A stretch of DNA of 64,000 nucleotides from Tetraselmis striata (Eukaryota; Chlorophyta; Chlorodendrophyceae; Chlorodendrales; Chlorodendraceae): the NCBI GenBank assembly GCA_006384855.1, contig VCJN01001312.1, positions 151,797 to 215,796 of the forward strand, given 5' to 3'. Positions 60,359 through 64,000 of this stretch are shown here, one piece after another. Both the position numbers and the translations under genes were made by a program. Under the pieces are notes generated by a model, which searched no databases, was not told the origin of the DNA, and saw nothing but the letters and a program-made list of their open reading frames with translations. Every line of letters begins with the position of its first letter. Position 1 is the first letter of the stretch.

Positions 60359-61872
60359 GTATTAAATCTTGGCGAGCCGGCACGCCTATTGGTAATGGTA
60401 GTGTGATCCTCCTGCGAAACGGTGGACCATCCGACGACCTGACGACCCACCACCATGCCAACTGCCGGCCAATGCCCACAATGGCGTGAAAAGCAGGCCC
60501 TCCATCGGGACACCACTAACAAAGGCAACATGGATACCGACAAATATGAGGAGCAACATGACGCCGGGGCCGGCACTTCTCTGGCCACGCTCCGGAGCGG
60601 CAGAGTACAAAAGCCAGCGATCCGCAAGGTCGCAACTGCAAAGAATTCTCGGGCACCCAACTCCCACCTGCAACCCGCCACATACGCTTACTGCAACGCC
60701 CATCCCACCTGCTCCTAACCGGCCTCCCCGCCGGCACGGACGATGCCGCCCAGCACGTGGCCCTACTGTTCGGCGACCTGGTGGCCCACCATCAAGCGAT
60801 GGACGTAGAGTCGCGCGGCCGCACCGTGGCAAACATGATCCGCACCCTCAGCCCCAAAATCGGAGTGCAAATCCTACCATCAAACGTCCGGGTGGTGACT
60901 CGCCGCCCCGGCCCCCAAACCCGCAACTGCTGGCCCAACCGGATCGAGTGGCACCATGCTCCCCACTACCATTTGGCCCGTCATCATGCGATTGGTCCGC
61001 TAAGAAACAGCCGCTAGCGGCTGTTTCTCGGCGGACCCAATGGTTAGGAGGGCACATCGATCCTCGGCCGACAGGGCCGTCGTTGCTCCACCCGCGTGCT
61101 CGGAGCGCCGCACCTTGACGACATGTGGCAGCACATGGCGAAGGGCCTCCTCCTGGCGTACGACCAACCCCAACCCGGCGAAGCGGCGGTAGACCAACCG
61201 GCGGCAACGCGAGCAGACAACCTGCTGGCACGGGCCGGCGTGAGTGCATGGGCGGAGTAGTACAAGGCCGACCCAAACACATACGTCGTCGTTATCTACC
61301 CCACGACCCGCACCCTATCGGGCCTCGTGGAGGCCCGCGAGGTGTGGAATGCCCGCCGCTCGGCCGACGCGGTGCGATTTGAACTCCTTGATCCCGAAGC
61401 GGCGCGCCTACTACATGATGTGTGCTGAGAGCCGTACTGGCGCTGCCGTTCGGCGACCATACGCAGGGCCGAGCGGTGATCCAAGTCACCGTCGAACACA
61501 GTAAAGAACGGGAGGACCCGCCCCCCACCCCACACCAGGGAGTGCTACCCCTGACACTATCCAAGCAGTTCTTCCGATGCGTACTGACAGCCCGCCCGAG
61601 CGATTTGTAAGTACTCATGGCGGTACTTAATGATACATGGCTCTACTCGTAGTATTTTGGCGAATTGAGTTGGTTGTTGGATGTAATCTCTTACGATATG
61701 CCGGTGGCATTACATATCTATCATGTAGTAGCGGTCCGACTCGTCGGTACCGCGGATAGGCAGCTAGTAGATCCTGATGACTTAGGAGATGACAGCGTAG
61801 TACTGTATGTTACAAGGAATAGTACTGGCGTCTGGTTGTGGCTGTACCAGTACTGACACGCATGCTGAAATA
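60359..61872. other. Degenerate element DNA between recombinase and chromovirus
   Basis: Plus-strand broken frames (for example 61254-61425 with NTYVVVIYPTTRTLSGLVEA) look like an old protein of unknown type, possibly a structural protein of the recombinase element on the opposite strand. The palindrome at 60991-61041 lies inside. 61610-61860 is rich in AGTAC, GTACC and CGTAGTA motifs. Confidence 0.4.
60991..61041. repeat. Perfect 24-bp palindrome within a 51-bp imperfect one
   Basis: Centre GAAACAGCCGCT|AGCGGCTGTTTC at 61004-61027 with no spacer; outer arms ATTGGTCCGC and GCGGACCCAAT extend it. It can form a cruciform or a stable RNA hairpin. Confidence 0.9.
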
Positions 61873-63471
61873 TCAGTACATCAGTATGATTACTTTGTCA
61901 TAAAACGTCGCAGGTTGTGGTGGTATTAGGGTAGTCGCTAGGCGCATCCCTAACATTCCCACCCCTATGATAAATGACGAACTGGAAAGTGTCTGTTCGC
62001 GTCGCCGAAGGCCTGGCGCAGATGTCGGTTGGCAGTGGAAGCGTGATATAGCAACAACAACAGCAACAGTAGGTGTCAACGCTCCGGAATGAACTCTGGA
62101 AAACGCGACGGGTGGCGCGCTCGCAGGTTGGCGTATTCCTATGAGCGTAGCGTTTTGCAGATGTTGGCTCGCCCTCGCGAAGTCGTGTAGCGCCTCGACT
62201 CGTCGCAGCGCGCTGTATGGCTCCCAGCTGTCGTGACTTGAGTCGTAGTTCATCCAACGCACGAGAAAGACGAGGCAGATTTTTCGCTTGAACAAATCCT
62301 CGCGGCGCTCGATAGAGAAGTCGAGCACGCGTTCAACGACGAACTCGTCGACATGGGGCTCCACACTGGACGGAATTGTATCGGGCTGTGCGTCTGGGTT
62401 GACGCACTGGCGCAGTCGACTGATGTGAAACACATTGTGGCAGTCGAACGTTGGTGGCAGGCGCAGACGATACGCCTGGCTAGAGATCTTGGCCGTGACC
62501 GGGTAGGGGCCGATGTAGCGTTGTCGGAACTTGCGCGCCGGCTGGTTGAGTATAAGCAAGTGCTCCGTTGAGAGCTCGACTTTGTCTCCTTCTGCGAACT
62601 CAACAGGGCTGGTTTTGCGGTCGGCATAGACCTTTTGATATTCATCAGCAAGCTTCAGTTGCTCAGTAATCAACATGTGAATATCTTGAATATGTGCAAC
62701 TGTGTTGCGTGCATCTTGGTTGGCAATAGCAATCATATCAGGTGGTGTCAGTGGCATCATGCCATAAATCGCCTCAAAAGGGGCACAATGTATTGCTGAA
62801 TGGACTGAATTATTGTAAGAAAACTCAGCAAGAGCCAAATAACTTAACCAAGAGTCATGTTGCTTGTGAACAAATGCACGTATTATTTGTTCAATAGTTC
62901 TGTGGGTGCGTTCAGTTTGACCGTCAGTCTGCGGGTGGTAAGCGCTGGAAATATCTAGCTTAGTTTGCATAGCTGTAAACAATGATTTCCAGAACACTAA
63001 AGTAAACCTTGGATCTCTGTCAGAGATGATACATCTGCTGAGACCATGGTGTCTGTAAATATTGTCCAAATATAGTCTGGCCAACTGTGTCGCATCATTC
63101 TTGATATTGCATGGCACAAAATGTGACTGTTTGGTGAATGTATCAACAAACGTAGCAATAGCATCATAGCCATCCACCTCAGGTAAGTTGGTTATAAAAT
63201 CCATTGAGATTATCTCCCAAGGCTTGGTTGCCTTTGGCAAGGGAAATAAAGAACCATGAGGCTTGGTGGTAGCTGCTTTGATTCTAACGCAAGTATCACA
63301 GTGTTTGCAGTAATGCTTGACTGTGGTATTCATGCGTGGCCACCAAAACATACGCAGTATGTTGGCAAGAGTGCGGGTATGGTTGGGGTGTCCATTACCA
63401 ACATGATACTCCTCAATGATGAGTTTATTTCTCACTTCAGAATCATTGGGTATACAGACCTTATCTGCCAT
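61873..63471 (-). CDS. Chromovirus integrase with chromodomain, 532 codons open
   Basis: Zinc-binding region near residues 23-60 (HVGNGHPNH then CKHCDTC); catalytic core with D in ISMDFITNLP, D in CIISDRDPRF and E in QTDGQTERTHR, the D-D-35-E triad; GPY/F-type RYIGPYPV; then a chromodomain (FVVERVLDFSIERREDLF and LVRWMNYDSSHDSWEPY) of the kind that guides chromoviruses to modified histones. It inserts element DNA into the genome. The frame runs on into the putative LTR to 61873. It is separated from the upstream RNase H part by a frameshift near 63520. The annotated start ATG is internal to the pol polyprotein. Confidence 0.92.
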   Translation of the reverse strand: MADKVCIPNDSEVRNKLIIEEYHVGNGHPNHTRTLANILRMFWWPRMNTTVKHYCKHCDTCVRIKAATTKPHGSLFPLPKATKPWEIISMDFITNLPEVDGYDAIATFVDTFTKQSHFVPCNIKNDATQLARLYLDNIYRHHGLSRCIISDRDPRFTLVFWKSLFTAMQTKLDISSAYHPQTDGQTERTHRTIEQIIRAFVHKQHDSWLSYLALAEFSYNNSVHSAIHCAPFEAIYGMMPLTPPDMIAIANQDARNTVAHIQDIHMLITEQLKLADEYQKVYADRKTSPVEFAEGDKVELSTEHLLILNQPARKFRQRYIGPYPVTAKISSQAYRLRLPPTFDCHNVFHISRLRQCVNPDAQPDTIPSSVEPHVDEFVVERVLDFSIERREDLFKRKICLVFLVRWMNYDSSHDSWEPYSALRRVEALHDFARASQHLQNATLIGIRQPASAPPVAFSRVHSGALTPTVAVVVAISRFHCQPTSAPGLRRREQTLSSSSFIIGVGMLGMRLATTLIPPQPATFYDKVIILMY

Positions 63472-64000
63472 GTAGTAGAGACCATCAGACTCATCCTGTC
63501 GCCACCGTTGGGGGTGCGTCCATGACTGTAGGCAACATCAGTGATGTAGGCAGCTTTGATCTTGTTTATTAGCTTGCTGTCAATCTGCAAGGCGGACATT
63601 GCTGACAAATAGTCCTGCATTTGTTCGAGGCCAGCTTCGACCAACTGCTTTTCATATTCAGTCAATGCATAATGCAAGTCAGGGCAGCAAGAGAGAGCAT
63701 CAGCCTCATTGTCAGCGCCTTTGCGATATAATATCTGCAACACAGGTTCATTAGTCTGTGGGTTGACTGCTATGTTGCCTTTGCGATATAATATCTGCAA
63801 CACAGGTTCATTAGTATGTGGGTTGACTGCTATGTATGGTGAAATTTCATGTAACCATAGTGCATGGCGTCTGCCTAGTCCTTCCTGTGTAGGCAACTGC
63901 CTCTATGCGGCATGGTCAGTTATAACTGTAATACGGCGACTGCCTTCCAAGTAGCAACGCCATTCTTTCAGAGCACATACCACACCCAAGAGCTTTTGTC
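63432..64000 (-). pseudogene. Chromovirus RNase H C-terminal part, broken
   Basis: Shows the end of the RNase H domain (ITVITDH, then GLGRRHALWLHEISPY, then ADNEADALS). A TAG stop interrupts it at 63903-63905, a 60-bp tandem duplication adds 20 residues, and the frame is lost before the integrase. Together with the open integrase this indicates a once intact, now non-autonomous copy. Confidence 0.85.
63719..63838 (-). repeat. 60-bp tandem duplication within RNase H region
   Basis: 63719-63778 and 63779-63838 differ at one base in the clearly shared part (TTAGTCTG / TTAGTATG) and keep the reading frame. Confidence 0.95.

Larger units (their letters stand above)
61873..64000 (-). mobile_element. 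Ty3/gypsy retrotransposon (chromovirus), 3' half; continues past the window edge
   Basis: The minus-strand element enters at the right edge in the RNase H region and runs through integrase and chromodomain. A polypurine tract (complement of 61957-61968) is followed by TGTTAGGG at 61955, the likely start of the 3' LTR; the LTR's far end was not found. Base composition is clearly AT-richer than the neighbours, suggesting a different or recent origin. The 5' LTR, gag, protease and RT lie outside the window. Confidence 0.9.

Overview
The window looks like nuclear DNA of a green alga (chlorophyte). The grounds are GC-rich exons split by short GT-AG introns with GTGCG-type donors and GCAG acceptors, TGTAA motifs 125-320 bases after three or four stops, an organelle-targeted bacterial-type glutamyl-tRNA synthetase, a MAK32-like PfkB protein, and a p25-alpha/TPPP-like protein as in flagellated lineages. 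Species is not determined. Nothing points to a prokaryotic or viral replicon.

Layout. 1-17 kb is the gene-bearing part: a PfkB/MAK32-like kinase (2268-4640, +), a small Sel1-like protein (7664-6482, -) and a 12-exon organellar GluRS (10469-16576, +) whose splice phases all agree and give 545 codons plus stop. The introns of the last two carry seven copies of a short terminal-inverted-repeat element, and several GluRS introns begin with a long poly-C tract directly after the donor. 17-47 kb and 51-64 kb are mainly mobile elements and their debris; a p25-alpha gene (50136-47765, -, 7 exons) sits between them.

Mobile elements. (1) A LINE-like family with one long ORF (reverse transcriptase, then a C-terminal domain with a D...ExK motif): a complete copy at 30754-35326 with a 17-bp target duplication, two long-open 5'-truncated copies in tandem at 51264-55163, and several tails down to 35 nt. 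Its 3' end carries two hairpins, and the ORF stop codon is in the loop of the second. (2) A second retroelement family with a pair of decayed 3' parts (23.2-24.3 kb and 55.4-56.5 kb). (3) A tRNA-derived SINE family, five copies, all on the + strand, three with perfect target duplications. (4) A 1.2-kb hAT element with an 8-bp duplication, carrying a BED-finger-like ORF. (5) A decayed tyrosine recombinase (59.4-60.4 kb). (6) The 3' half of a Ty3/gypsy chromovirus running off the right edge. (7) MITE-like elements. Long G or C homopolymer runs are scattered throughout.

The host genes are unrelated housekeeping or cytoskeletal genes and form no operon or pathway. What stands out as possibly undescribed is the LINE family (structured 3' end over its own stop codon, CACCRGTA-like target choice, insertion next to its own 3' junction), the intron-restricted MITE family, and the poly-C tracts joined to 5' splice sites.
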